Positions 50,600-59,231 of a stretch of DNA of 64,000 nucleotides are shown here, piece after piece. The stretch covers positions 62,001 to 126,000 of the forward strand of contig NZ_JAFCLG010000015.1 in assembly GCF_018129685.1 (NCBI RefSeq), given 5' to 3'. The position numbers were made by a program, and so were the translations under genes. Source of the DNA: Bradyrhizobium manausense. Its GTDB lineage: Bacteria > Pseudomonadota > Alphaproteobacteria > Rhizobiales > Xanthobacteraceae. Every line of letters begins with the position of its first letter. The stretch's first letter is position 1. The notes below the pieces were generated by a model. It ran no database searches and was not told the origin of the DNA. It saw nothing but the letters and a program-made list of their open reading frames with translations.

Positions 50600-51736
50600 T
50601 TAGGCCGTGACGGCCGTCTTTGCCAGAGCGGCTTCGGCTGCGATCCGGGCGCGGCGCAGCCGCCGGGACCGTCTGCGATCGCACCAGGCCTGGGTCAGGC
50701 GCTCGGTGGTCGCCTTGATCGAGGACAGCAGGCCGATCAGCGTCAGCGCCGCCCCGAACAGCCACAGCGTCAGATCGAACGCACCGCCGACGAGCAGCAG
50801 CGCGCCGCGGCCGAGCAGCTTCATGATCGCGCGCGTCTTGCCGCCTTGCGCTTCCGCCAGCCGCGCCGCGCGCGCGACATCCTTCGGGCCCTCGGCGATG
50901 CGCAAGCTGTCCATGGCGCCGCGCGTGCCTGATTTCTCGGCGATCCGCGTGACGTCCTTGCCGAGCCGAACCAGCGCGCCTGCCTTCTCGACGCGGAACG
51001 CAGCCTTGATCGCATTCACGGTCTCGCCTGAGCGCAGCACCGAGCCGGAGGCGACCGCGTTCTGCAGCATCGGCGTATCGACCACCTCGCGCGCCGACCG
51101 GCCGGCCCATGCGGCAAGACCCTCGCCAAGCCGTCCGACCTTGCGCGCATCCTTGACCAGCGTCAGCCCGGCACGCACAGGCGCAGCACCGCCGACCGAT
51201 ACGTAAGTCACCGCCGTCACCGCGAGGCCCGCGGTGGCAAGGCCGAGCACGAGGCGATCGGTGTCCTCGCCCATCGCCAGATGCTTGCCCTCGCGAACAA
51301 CGTCCCTGATATCGCCGATCACAAAGAGATCGCCCGCGACCGTTCCCGAGAGACTCGCGACATCGTCGGCGTTGCCGGTAACGAGCCCGGTGGCGAACCG
51401 CCTGGCGAAATGCGAGGTGGAACTTTCCGACTTGACGGCGTCGCCGACCCGGCTCAGCAGGTCGTCGGGCAGCGCGATGTTGCGGTCACGCGCCAGCGCG
51501 ACAAAGCTGTCGGCAAGGTCGGCATCGCCGGCGGCGAGCGCGGCCTCGATATTGTCCTGAACCAGGCGGTCGTTGTTGGCGAGGGCCGCATCGAGCTTGA
51601 GCTCGGACAGGGCCACTGGGTCGTCCTGCGCGGCGAGGACAGCACCGGCGTCGCGGGCATGCGGTGCTACCTGCGCGAGCACAAGGCTGCATGCAGCAAT
51701 TCCTGCCAAAGCCGAGCTGATTCGCAGCCACTTCAT
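50600..51736 (-). CDS. Membrane-associated protein of unknown function
   Basis: 378 residues from ATG 51736, with a signal-like N-terminus (KWLRISSALAGIAACSLVLAQVAPHA). Helical, Ala-rich middle part contains GLATAGLAVTAVTYVSVGGAAPVRAG and two hydrophobic helices near the C-terminus (GALLLVGGAFDLTLWLFGAALTLIGLLSSI), followed by a strongly basic end (RRRSRRLRRAR). No family recognised. Probably anchored in the inner membrane. Confidence 0.75.
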   Translation of the reverse strand: MKWLRISSALAGIAACSLVLAQVAPHARDAGAVLAAQDDPVALSELKLDAALANNDRLVQDNIEAALAAGDADLADSFVALARDRNIALPDDLLSRVGDAVKSESSTSHFARRFATGLVTGNADDVASLSGTVAGDLFVIGDIRDVVREGKHLAMGEDTDRLVLGLATAGLAVTAVTYVSVGGAAPVRAGLTLVKDARKVGRLGEGLAAWAGRSAREVVDTPMLQNAVASGSVLRSGETVNAIKAAFRVEKAGALVRLGKDVTRIAEKSGTRGAMDSLRIAEGPKDVARAARLAEAQGGKTRAIMKLLGRGALLLVGGAFDLTLWLFGAALTLIGLLSSIKATTERLTQAWCDRRRSRRLRRARIAAEAALAKTAVTA

Positions 51737-52053
51737 GCTGAAAGCCTGGGTATCAGGAGAATCATTTACGCGGGATCATTTGCCCGATGGTTCGTCTTTG
51801 GTCGCAAATTCGCGTGTCCCCACACATAGTATGCCAAAATTGCGACACAACGTCCCCGACGAAAGAAGGGCTTCTCTGAGGCGACAAGATTGTGTCGAAT
51901 TTGCATGAGCAAATGAGCATGGGGCAATTGCGAACCTTTCGGTTCCGGCAGGCTAGCAATCACATGCACCCCTCAGTATGGTCCGCGGCGTCAACATTTG
52001 CCGCGTCACTGCTGATTGTGTCTGCCGCCATTGCCAGTCCAGGATGAACTTCG
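51737..52053. other. Divergent intergenic region with inverted repeats
   Basis: No gene is supported in these 317 bases. CGACACAA (51843-51850) and TTGTGTCG (51890-51897) are an eight-base inverted repeat, and GAACC/GGTTC (about 51935-51948) makes a short hairpin. It separates the minus-strand membrane protein from the plus-strand zinc-finger gene and must hold both promoters; no clear -35/-10 pair stands out. Confidence 0.4.
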
Positions 52054-52299
52054 ATGTCCGACCATGTCGTCCCGCACTTCCATAACGATGCCGGCGTCCC
52101 CGTCATCGAGATCGGCTCGCAAGAGTTCATGTGCGTCGGCGCCAACCCTCCGTTCGATCATCCGCACGTCTTCCTGGACCTCGGCAACGACAACGAGATC
52201 ATCTGCCCGTACTGCTCGACGCTGTACCGCTTCGCGAGCGACCTGAAGGCGGGCGAAGCGCGCCCGCCCGAATGCGTGCTGAAGGACAAGGTGGCCTGA
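52054..52299 (+). CDS. zf-CHCC zinc-finger protein (NDUFS6-like)
   Basis: 81 residues from ATG 52054. The CHCC pattern is Cys27, His36 or His38, Cys51 and Cys54 (CPYCSTLYRF), as in PF10276, the bacterial relatives of the NDUFS6 accessory subunit of respiratory complex I. A link with complex I is from homology only. It is followed 20 bases later by the flavin monooxygenase and may share its transcript. Confidence 0.88.
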   Translation: MSDHVVPHFHNDAGVPVIEIGSQEFMCVGANPPFDHPHVFLDLGNDNEIICPYCSTLYRFASDLKAGEARPPECVLKDKVA

Positions 52300-52318
52300 C
52301 CGCTTCGTTCGGTCAGGG

Positions 52319-53521
52319 GTGGCCCTCCCGCGAACGATCGTCATCGCCGGTGCCGGAATCGGAGGACTGACGGCTGCGCTTGCGCTCGCGCAGCGCGGAT
52401 TCCGCATCGTCGTGCTGGAAAAGGCCGAGCGGCTCGAGGACATCGGCGCCGGCCTGCAGCTCTCCCCCAATGCCAGCCGGGTGCTGGTCGATCTTGGCCT
52501 CACCGAACGGTTGAAGCTGCGCGCGGTCGTCCCTGAGGCGGTCTCGATCATGAGCGCGCGCGCCGGCGGCGAATTGCTGCGCATGCCGCTGGGCGAGGCC
52601 GCCTCGCAGCGCGCCGGTGCGCCCTATTGGGTGGTGCATCGCGCCGACCTGCAATCGGCGCTGTCGGGCGCCGTCGCCGACCATCCCGATATCGATCTGA
52701 AATTGGGCGCGACGTTCGAGGATGTCGCGCCTCATGCCAGGGGACTGACGGTGGTTCATCGCAGCGGCACGATCCGCCGCAGCGATCTCGCCAGCGCGCT
52801 GATCGGCGCCGATGGCATCTGGTCGACGGTGCGCCAACATCTGTTTCCCGAAGTGCGGCCGCGCTTCTCCGGACTGATCGCCTGGCGCGGCACGCTCGAT
52901 GCGACGCAGCTTCCGAAGGAATTTACGGCGCGGCGGGTGCAGCTCTGGATGGGCCCCAACGCCCATCTCGTCGCCTACCCGATATCGGGCGGGCGCCAGC
53001 TCAACGTCGTGGCGGTGCTGCCGGGCACCTGGAACAGGCCGGGCTGGAGCACGCCGGGCGATCCCTTCGAGGTGATGGAGGCCTTCGCCGCGCCGCGCTG
53101 GCCACCGACGGCGCGGATGATGCTCGCCGCCGTCGACAGCTGGCGCAAATGGGCGCTGTTCGGCGTGCCCGACGGCTGCCCCTGGAGCCAAGGCCCGGTC
53201 GCGCTACTCGGCGATGCCGCGCACGCGATGCTGCCGTTTGCCGCGCAAGGCGCCGGCATGGCGATCGAGGATGCCGCGGTGCTCGCCCGGCATCTGAGCC
53301 TAGAGGCCGCGGAAGACGCAGGCAGCGTCACGGAGGCGCTCAGGCGATACGGCCGCGCGCGTCAGGCCCGCGTCAGGAAGGTGCAGCGCACCGCGCGGCA
53401 ACAGGGCCGCATCTATCACTTGAGCGGGCCGCTCGCGATCGCGCGCGATCTTGCGATCCGCGCGCTTGGGCCGGAGCGCATGCTGGCGCGGCAGGACTGG
53501 ATCTACGGCTGGAAGCCCTAG
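52319..53521 (+). CDS. FAD-dependent monooxygenase (salicylate hydroxylase-like)
   Basis: 400 residues from GTG 52319 (VALPRTIVIAGAGIGGLTAA). GAGIGG dinucleotide-binding motif (residues 11-16), the DG motif region ALIGADGIWSTVR, and LLGDAAHAMLPFAAQGAGMAIEDA (about 296-319) are all intact. The family hydroxylates aromatic compounds with NAD(P)H and O2; the substrate is unknown. Its 3' end overlaps the convergent lipoprotein gene by four bases. Confidence 0.92.
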   Translation: MALPRTIVIAGAGIGGLTAALALAQRGFRIVVLEKAERLEDIGAGLQLSPNASRVLVDLGLTERLKLRAVVPEAVSIMSARAGGELLRMPLGEAASQRAGAPYWVVHRADLQSALSGAVADHPDIDLKLGATFEDVAPHARGLTVVHRSGTIRRSDLASALIGADGIWSTVRQHLFPEVRPRFSGLIAWRGTLDATQLPKEFTARRVQLWMGPNAHLVAYPISGGRQLNVVAVLPGTWNRPGWSTPGDPFEVMEAFAAPRWPPTARMMLAAVDSWRKWALFGVPDGCPWSQGPVALLGDAAHAMLPFAAQGAGMAIEDAAVLARHLSLEAAEDAGSVTEALRRYGRARQARVRKVQRTARQQGRIYHLSGPLAIARDLAIRALGPERMLARQDWIYGWKP

Positions 53522-53928
53522 CGTTTGGGCGCGGGCTTGATGTCGGGCCGCTGCGGCGTCGTGGACACCGGCACCGTATTGGGCGGCGTTTCCCGGCACC
53601 GGTTGCGGCGCCAGGCGTCCTCGGCCATCTGCGCCTGTCCGCGGACCGCGACATAGTCGTTGCGATAGGCGAGCTCCGACACGACGGCGCCGCCGGCGCC
53701 GGTCTCCGCCTTGTCCATCAACCTCTGCAAATCTACGGTGCGGGCGGCCAGCGATTTGCGCTCCGCCTCGAGCTGCTTGCAGTCGTACAATTCGTACTTG
53801 GCGGGATCGGCGAAGGCCGGAGCGATCGTCTCGCTCATGCCGGCGCAGCCGGACAGCGCAAAGCCGGCCGCGACCAGCGCGGCCATCGCGCTGCAGGCGC
53901 GTAAGGAAAGGGAATGCGAAGCAGGCAT
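53518..53928 (-). CDS. Small lipoprotein
   Basis: 136 residues from ATG 53928 with lipobox FALSGCAG (LSGC), so lipidated at Cys28. The mature part has a helical Glu/Lys-rich region (LEAERKSLAARTVDLQRLMDKAE), one cysteine pair (about residues 50 and 110) and a Pro-rich tail. Similar small lipoproteins occur in Bradyrhizobium; role unknown. Confidence 0.8.
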   Translation of the reverse strand: MPASHSLSLRACSAMAALVAAGFALSGCAGMSETIAPAFADPAKYELYDCKQLEAERKSLAARTVDLQRLMDKAETGAGGAVVSELAYRNDYVAVRGQAQMAEDAWRRNRCRETPPNTVPVSTTPQRPDIKPAPKR

Positions 53929-53950
53929 GGGCGGAAGAATAGTCCTTCGT

Positions 53951-54026
53951 GGATTGAGAATGCCTAAAGCAGGACGGAATGTCCGGATTGAGGCTTTGCC
54001 TCATATCCCGGATTGAGGCTTTGCCT
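53951..54026. repeat. 19-bp direct repeat before tRNA-Leu
   Basis: CCGGATTGAGGCTTTGCCT occurs at 53983-54001 and again at 54008-54026, period 25 bases. A related degenerate copy (GGATTGAGAATGCCT) is at 53951-53965. They lie 100 bases upstream of the tRNA gene. No known element is recognised. Confidence 0.85.
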
Positions 54027-54125
54027 TGTGCCGCAGGCTCGCTTAAGGAAGAACCCCGTTCCGGACCGGATGCGCCAATTCCAGGCCGCCGGAAGGGAGT
54101 TAAGTGTTTGATCTCGTTGGATCAA

Positions 54126-54214
54126 GCGGGCATGGCGAAATTGGTAGACGCAAGGGACTTAAAATCCCTCGGCTCGCAAGAGCTGTGCCGGTTCGACCCC
54201 GGCTGCCCGCACCA
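54126..54214 (+). tRNA. tRNA-Leu (anticodon UAA)
   Basis: The 5' arm GCGGGCA (54126-54132) pairs with TGCCCGC (54204-54210), and the CCA end is encoded (54212-54214). The anticodon arm GGGACT-TAA-AATCCC shows anticodon TAA. There is a long variable arm (CTCGGCTCGCAAGAGC region) and the T arm GCCGGTTCGACCCCGGC, as expected of a class II tRNA. The minus-strand membrane gene overlaps it. Confidence 0.97.
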
Positions 54215-55532
54215 CGCGAGCTGGCGCCGCAGGCCGCGCCCACAGCATCACCCAGTAGCACACCAGCGCGGCCGCGAGCTGGACGAAGCTGTCTCCGATC
54301 GATAGTCCCGCGAGCGCGACCAGCGCTGGAACGGCGACGCCGATGGTGAGGACGGCTGCAAGGGCTGCTGCCGGAAGATCGACGATGAGGATGGCGCTGT
54401 AGAGCGCCGGCTCGAAGAAGGCATATTCCTTCAGGCGCGGCGCGCAGAGATAGAGCGCGAGCATCGAAAGGGCGGTGATGCGAAGGGCCTCGCGCCGATG
54501 ATCGATCAGCCAGCGGTCCAGCCGCGCCGGGAACGTGCCGTCACCGCGGGCTTGCCGGTTCACCATGCGCAGCACCACCAGGGCAAGCGGCCCGAGCAGC
54601 AGCACGACGGCCAGGAGCGCATAGGCCGCGAACACGGCCACCTTGCTGCCGCCGAGCCCGATATGGTCGAGCACGCTCTGCGCCAGCAGCAGCAGCGACG
54701 GCGTGGTGTCGACCACATAGATCGAATGCTGGTCGGGAATCTGCCCCCTCATCGCGAGCAGCCAGCTCGAAAACAGATCGGGATAGAGCGCCATCGAGAG
54801 CAGGACCGGCAGCACCAGGCCTGCGGCCGCGGCCGCCATCAGGCCGACCTTCTGCCGGCGCGGCAGCGGCAGGAAATACAGCGCTGCCAGCACCGGGCTG
54901 TAAACCAGCTTGAATGAGGCAACGAGGCCTAGGAGCACAGCGCCGAGAACACGCAAGCCGAAGCTTCGATCATCACCCGCACTCGGATCATCGTCCGCAA
55001 CTGCTGGGACGCGAAGGAGCAGCGCCAGCGCAGCCGCGCTCAGCGTGCCGCTCACGACCGTGAAATTGCCCGAGGCCGACACCCATTCGAAGCCGACGAA
55101 GGCGCCGAGCGCCCAGAGCGTCCTGAGCGCGATATCGCGTGAGCCGCCGCGGTCGCGGCCCACACCCGGCAACAGCAGACCGCACAGCATGGCGAGCAGG
55201 AGAAAGACGCCGCGGTAATGATCGAACAGCAAGCCGCCCGCGCACAGCGGACGGAACGCGTCGAGCGTCACCGGCAGATAGGGATAAGAGAGCTGCGTGC
55301 CCTTGAGGTTTTTCACGTAGTACGGATCGAGCCCGCCGACATGCGCGTCGACCGCCGCGCAATTGACGCGCACGTCCCAGCCGTATTTCACATCGAGCGT
55401 GAGGTCGCTGAGGAGATTGCCGAGCACCAGCAGCGCCACCAGCGCGATCAGGCGGTCGAGCCAAGGGCTCCGCCTTCCGGCCGTGCCGACCGACGGCGCC
55501 GTCCAACGCGCTGTCCCGGTGATGTCAGACAC
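54159..55532 (-). CDS. DUF2029-like (glycosyltransferase 87-type) membrane protein, overlapping the tRNA
   Basis: 457 residues from ATG 55532 (MSDITGTARWTAPSVGTAG). About ten membrane helices are seen (for example GVFLLLAMLCGLLLPGVG; VFAAYALLAVVLLLGPLALVVL) and DVRVNCAAVDAHVGGLDPYYVKNLKG in the first periplasmic loop, as in polyprenyl-phosphate mannosyltransferase-like families (PF09594). Its last 18 codons (VRAAGVEPAQLLRAEGF and stop) are antisense to tRNA-Leu. The frame has no other stop, but the true C-terminus may differ. Confidence 0.8.
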   Translation of the reverse strand: MSDITGTARWTAPSVGTAGRRSPWLDRLIALVALLVLGNLLSDLTLDVKYGWDVRVNCAAVDAHVGGLDPYYVKNLKGTQLSYPYLPVTLDAFRPLCAGGLLFDHYRGVFLLLAMLCGLLLPGVGRDRGGSRDIALRTLWALGAFVGFEWVSASGNFTVVSGTLSAAALALLLRVPAVADDDPSAGDDRSFGLRVLGAVLLGLVASFKLVYSPVLAALYFLPLPRRQKVGLMAAAAAGLVLPVLLSMALYPDLFSSWLLAMRGQIPDQHSIYVVDTTPSLLLLAQSVLDHIGLGGSKVAVFAAYALLAVVLLLGPLALVVLRMVNRQARGDGTFPARLDRWLIDHRREALRITALSMLALYLCAPRLKEYAFFEPALYSAILIVDLPAAALAAVLTIGVAVPALVALAGLSIGDSFVQLAAALVCYWVMLWARPAAPARVVRAAGVEPAQLLRAEGF

Positions 55533-55643
55533 GTTTGATCCTGCCTGTGCCTCGGATTCCTCCGGCGCCTGACCGGCGTCCGGTCAGGCCACACTGGACA
55601 GGATGCGTTGCCGATTCATCTCCCCAACCGGTTGGCCTCGCAC

Positions 55644-56450
55644 TTATGGTGAATCACTGGTTTCCGGAGCACGCCTAGCGGGAGCCTCGGGCGGCGACGC
55701 ATCGAGCGCTTCCCTCGTGTCCTGCGTCGCCGCCATCCGGGCGAACTGCTCGCTTTCGATGGCAAGCCCCTCCGCAATCGAGACGTTGAGGCCGCGCGTG
55801 GCAGCCGTGATGATTCGGGCCACCGCGAGAGGCGAATGCCTGATGATGCGATCGGCCAGTGCGAAGGCCGCGTCCAGGAGCTCTTCATGCGGCACGATGC
55901 GGTTGACCAAGCCGATCTCGCAGGCGCGCTGCGGCGAAAAGGAATCGCCGGTGAGAAGATATTCGAGCGCGCGCTTGCGGCCGGCGAGCCGCGGCAGGCG
56001 CTGCGTGCCGCCGAAGGTCGGCGTGATGCCGATCGCGATCTCGGGCTTGGCAAAGCTCGCTCGCTCGCTGGCGACGGCGAGATGCACGGCCTCCGTGATC
56101 TCGCAGCCGCCACCGAAGGCGATGCCGTTGACGGCGGCGATAACAGGCTTTGGAAACGCCTCGATGCGCGCCGTCATCGCCTGCCCGCGCCGCACGAAGG
56201 CCTTGGTTGCAGCGTCGGGGCCAAGCTTCACGCTCTCGGAGAATTCGGCGATGTCGGCACCGGCCGAGAAGGCACGATCTCCGGCGCCTGTCAGCACCAC
56301 GGCGCGAACGCGCGCGTCGTCCTCGATGCGATCGAGCATCGCCATCAACTGGTCGATCAGCGCGTAACTCAGCGCATTGAGCTTGTTCGGGCGGTTCAAC
56401 GTCAGTAGCGCAACAGCGCCGCGCGTTTGCGAGAGGACGAGGTCAGACAC
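55644..56450 (-). CDS. Enoyl-CoA hydratase/isomerase-family protein
   Basis: 268 residues from ATG 56450. Crotonase fold with the oxyanion GGGCEI region and catalytic Glu117 and Glu137 (PEIAIG), and SAGADIAEF near residue 62. It hydrates trans-2-enoyl-CoA. The C-terminal tail (about ten residues, SPPEAPARRAPETSDSP) is unlike the RRRPxxxGR end usual for the family and could reflect a late frameshift. Shares an operator with the TetR gene. Confidence 0.92.
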   Translation of the reverse strand: MSDLVLSQTRGAVALLTLNRPNKLNALSYALIDQLMAMLDRIEDDARVRAVVLTGAGDRAFSAGADIAEFSESVKLGPDAATKAFVRRGQAMTARIEAFPKPVIAAVNGIAFGGGCEITEAVHLAVASERASFAKPEIAIGITPTFGGTQRLPRLAGRKRALEYLLTGDSFSPQRACEIGLVNRIVPHEELLDAAFALADRIIRHSPLAVARIITAATRGLNVSIAEGLAIESEQFARMAATQDTREALDASPPEAPARRAPETSDSP

Positions 56451-56506
56451 GTGCAGGCTCCTTCCAGATCAAACAGGGGAAGAAGTCAGCCACACCGGAT
56501 TTCTTG

Positions 56507-56530
56507 TGTATACTCACTAGGCGGTATACA
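56507..56530. promoter_or_regulatory. TetR operator candidate
   Basis: TGTATAC (56507-56513) and GTATACA (56524-56530) are perfect inverted copies around a ten-base spacer with CTAG at the centre. It lies between the hydratase and TetR genes, 9 bases before the TetR start and 57 before the hydratase start, a position suited to joint control. Confidence 0.6.
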
Positions 56531-56538
56531 TTGCGCGG

Positions 56539-57120
56539 ATGCCGGCGAAGGGTGACAGCACACGCGAGCAGATCGTCATAGCGGCGACGCGGCTGTTTTA
56601 TGGCGAGGGCATCAAGGCCGTGAGCATGGACGCCGTCGCCGAGAAGGCCGGCGTCACCAAGAAGACCCTCTATTATCACTTCACCAGCAAGGACGAACTC
56701 GTCGCCGAGACCATCGCGGCCAGGGACCAGCCGACGCTGGAGCTCTACATGCGCTGGTTCGCCGAAACCGACGGCTCCGTGGCGGACAAGATCCGCGGTC
56801 TGTTCACAAGGCTCGGCAGATCGGTGGATACGCCGAAATGGCGCGGCTGCGGCTTCCTGCGCACGATCGCCGAGCTCGCCAACACGCCGGCGCACCCTGC
56901 GGTCAAGGCCGGCGCGGCCCACAAGAAGCGCTTCGAAGCCTGGCTGGAAGCGGAATTGCGCGACCAGGACATCACCGATGCGGCCGCGCTCGCACGCCAG
57001 ATCGTGATCCTGCTCGACGGCGCCACCACTGTGATGCTGATCCATCGCGATCTCGACTATGTCGAGACCGCCGGCCGAATGGCGCTCGATCTGGTCACGC
57101 AGGCCCGGCGCGCACGCTGA
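56539..57120 (+). CDS. TetR-family regulator
   Basis: 193 residues from ATG 56539 (MPAKGDSTREQIVIAATRLFYGEGIKAVSMDAVAEKAGV). HTH TKKTLYYHFTSKDELV is typical. Divergent from the enoyl-CoA hydratase gene, and likely represses it and itself by the operator above, perhaps sensing an acyl-CoA or toxic compound. Confidence 0.92.
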   Translation: MPAKGDSTREQIVIAATRLFYGEGIKAVSMDAVAEKAGVTKKTLYYHFTSKDELVAETIAARDQPTLELYMRWFAETDGSVADKIRGLFTRLGRSVDTPKWRGCGFLRTIAELANTPAHPAVKAGAAHKKRFEAWLEAELRDQDITDAAALARQIVILLDGATTVMLIHRDLDYVETAGRMALDLVTQARRAR

Positions 57121-57250
57121 CTTCCGCCAGCGCCGTCTTCACCATTTGTTGTCCGTGTTGTTTTCCGTTCCCCGCCCCGCCGGACAGCCATCCCAAAACG
57201 TGGGTTGTGCGATGCAGCATCGGCGCTAGATAGGGCCTCTGAAATCAGAG

Positions 57251-58510
57251 GTGAACTGCTTGTCCGACATCAATGCCGACGAATGGGTGTCCTCGGGACA
57301 TCGTCCCATGGGATTCCCCGAATTCGTTGTGGTGATCGCGTCCATCATGGCGCTGAACCCGCTCGCCATGGACATGATGCTGCCCGCGCTGCCCAACATC
57401 GGGTCGGCGTTCGGCATTCCCAACGCCAACCATCTCCAGCTCGTGCTGTCGACCTTCCTGATCGGCTTCGGCGCCGGCCAGTTCGTCATGGGGCCGTTGT
57501 CCGACCGGTTCGGTCGCCGGCCGGTGCTGCTCGGCGGCATGGCGGTCTATGCGGTGGCGAGCGTGCTCGCGGTCGCGGCGCCCTCGTTCGAGACGCTGCT
57601 GCTCGCCCGCGCGCTCCAGGGCCTCGGCACCTCGGCGACGCGCGTGATTGCAACCTCGATCGTCCGCGACTGCTACGCCGGCCGCCGCATGGCCAGCGTG
57701 ATGTCGCTGGCGATGATGATCTTCATCGCCGTGCCCGTGATCGCGCCCTCGTTCGGACAGGCGGTGCTGCTGGTCACGCATTGGCGCGGCATCTTCGTCG
57801 TGCTGATGCTGTACGGCATCATCGCGCTGGCATGGAGCGTGTGGCGGCTGCCGGAGACGCTGCCCGAAACGGAGCGCAGGTCGCTTGCGCCCGCCGACGT
57901 GCTCTCGGCCTTCCGCCAGACCGTCACCAACCGCCAGACCATCGGTTACGCGACGGCCGCAGGCGCCGTGATGGGCGCGCTGTTCGCTTTCGTGTTTTCA
58001 GCCCAGCAGGTCTTCACCGGCATCTATCATCTCGGCCATTATTTTCCGCTCGCCTTCGCCGCGATTGCGGCCGGCACCGCCGTTGCAGGCTTCCTCAATT
58101 CCAAGCTGGTCGGGACGCTCGGCATGCGCGTGATCTCGCACGGCGCGCTGACGCTCTATGCCGTGGTGGCGGGTGTGATGCTGCTGACCGAGATCCTCGG
58201 CATGTTGCCGCTGCCCCTGTTCATGGTGCTTTCGGCCCTCATGATGTTCTCGTTCGGCATGATGGTCGCCAATTTCACTGCGCTGGCGATGGAGCCGCAG
58301 GGCCATATCGCCGGCACTGCGTCGTCGCTCTACGGCTCGATCACGACACTGATCGGCATCGCGGTCGGAACCATGATCGGCCAGAGCTTTGACGGCACGC
58401 TGCTGCCGTTCTCAACAGGCTTCTTCCTGTCGACGCTTGCAGCGCTCGCGATCGTGCTGGTCGTGGAGAAGGGCCGGCTGTTCAAGCCGCACAGCCGCCC
58501 GATCGTGTGA
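57251..58510 (+). CDS. Bcr/CflA-type MFS drug exporter
   Basis: 419 residues from GTG 57251 (VNCLSDINADEWVSSG); TTG 57260 and ATG 57308 are alternatives. Motif A region MGPLSDRFGRRPVLLGGMAVYA and the antiporter signature helix with ARALQGLGTSATRVIATSIVRD are characteristic of the 12-helix Bcr group. It exports drugs or sulfonamides by proton antiport; substrate unknown. Confidence 0.9.
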   Translation: MNCLSDINADEWVSSGHRPMGFPEFVVVIASIMALNPLAMDMMLPALPNIGSAFGIPNANHLQLVLSTFLIGFGAGQFVMGPLSDRFGRRPVLLGGMAVYAVASVLAVAAPSFETLLLARALQGLGTSATRVIATSIVRDCYAGRRMASVMSLAMMIFIAVPVIAPSFGQAVLLVTHWRGIFVVLMLYGIIALAWSVWRLPETLPETERRSLAPADVLSAFRQTVTNRQTIGYATAAGAVMGALFAFVFSAQQVFTGIYHLGHYFPLAFAAIAAGTAVAGFLNSKLVGTLGMRVISHGALTLYAVVAGVMLLTEILGMLPLPLFMVLSALMMFSFGMMVANFTALAMEPQGHIAGTASSLYGSITTLIGIAVGTMIGQSFDGTLLPFSTGFFLSTLAALAIVLVVEKGRLFKPHSRPIV

Positions 58511-58540
58511 GGTGGGCCGTCTGGCCTGTGACAGCTCGAG

Positions 58541-59200
58541 TCACGCCGCCTGAGCCAGCTCCGCCACGCGCTCCCAGGTCGTTGCCCTCATGCTGGACCG
58601 CTCCAGCATGCGACCGAGCCACGCCGCCAGATTGGCGTGCGGCGCGCCGAGACGAGCCCATTCAGGAGTTCCGGTAAAGAACTCGATTCCCGGCGCGACC
58701 AGCAAGTCCGCCAGCGACAGCTCGTCGCCCGCTAAATAGGGCCGATCGCCCAGGAGCCTTGCGAGTTCGGTGAACACGGTGATCGCATTCGGCATCGCGC
58801 CCTTGATCGCCTCTTCGTCCGGCGACAGCCCCATCAGCTTCGGCCCGATCACGCGATGGAAGATGATGACACTCGCGACGCCTTGAAACAGATACCAGTC
58901 GTTGACGTTCATGACCTGGTCCATCCGCGCGGCACGTCTTGGATCGGACGGCGTCAAGCTCGGCTCCGGCAGCACGCGATCGAGATAGCGCTGGATGGCC
59001 TGCGTCTCGTACAGACGGAAGTCGCCATGTTCGAGCACGGGAATCCGCCCGAACGGATGCCGCGCCAGGTGCTCGGGGGACTTCAGCGTGCCGGGGCCGA
59101 CGGGGGCTATCCGGTAGCGCGCGCCCTTCTCCTCCAGGGTCGCCAACACCGCGCGGCCGAACGGGCTGCCCGGAATGGTATGAACGACGAACTCAGACAT
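58541..59200 (-). CDS. Glutathione S-transferase family protein
   Basis: 219 residues from ATG 59200, with GGAGCAGGTC just upstream. The N-terminal thioredoxin-like domain has GSPFGRAVLATLEEKG and HPFGRIPVLEHGDFRLYETQAIQRYL (Gly-Arg-Ile-Pro-Val and Glu-Thr glutathione contacts), and the C-terminal helical domain SLADLLVAPGIEFF. It may use glutathione for detoxification or isomerisation. It follows the SRPBCC gene by 31 bases and may extend that operon. Confidence 0.92.
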   Translation of the reverse strand: MSEFVVHTIPGSPFGRAVLATLEEKGARYRIAPVGPGTLKSPEHLARHPFGRIPVLEHGDFRLYETQAIQRYLDRVLPEPSLTPSDPRRAARMDQVMNVNDWYLFQGVASVIIFHRVIGPKLMGLSPDEEAIKGAMPNAITVFTELARLLGDRPYLAGDELSLADLLVAPGIEFFTGTPEWARLGAPHANLAAWLGRMLERSSMRATTWERVAELAQAA

Positions 59201-59231
59201 GACCTGCTCCTTGTTTCGACCTGACAGACCT

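Noticed and set aside
54108..54125. TTGAT and ATCAA flanking eight bases just before tRNA-Leu, resembling an FNR/FixK box.
   Set aside because: The FNR/FixK box needs a four-base spacer. An eight-base spacer does not fit, and position is directly adjacent to the tRNA.
55644..55700. Frameshift at the end of the enoyl-CoA hydratase gene (an RRRP motif appears in the neighbouring frame).
   Set aside because: The catalytic domain is complete and a variable tail is common, so a frameshift cannot be claimed without an alignment.
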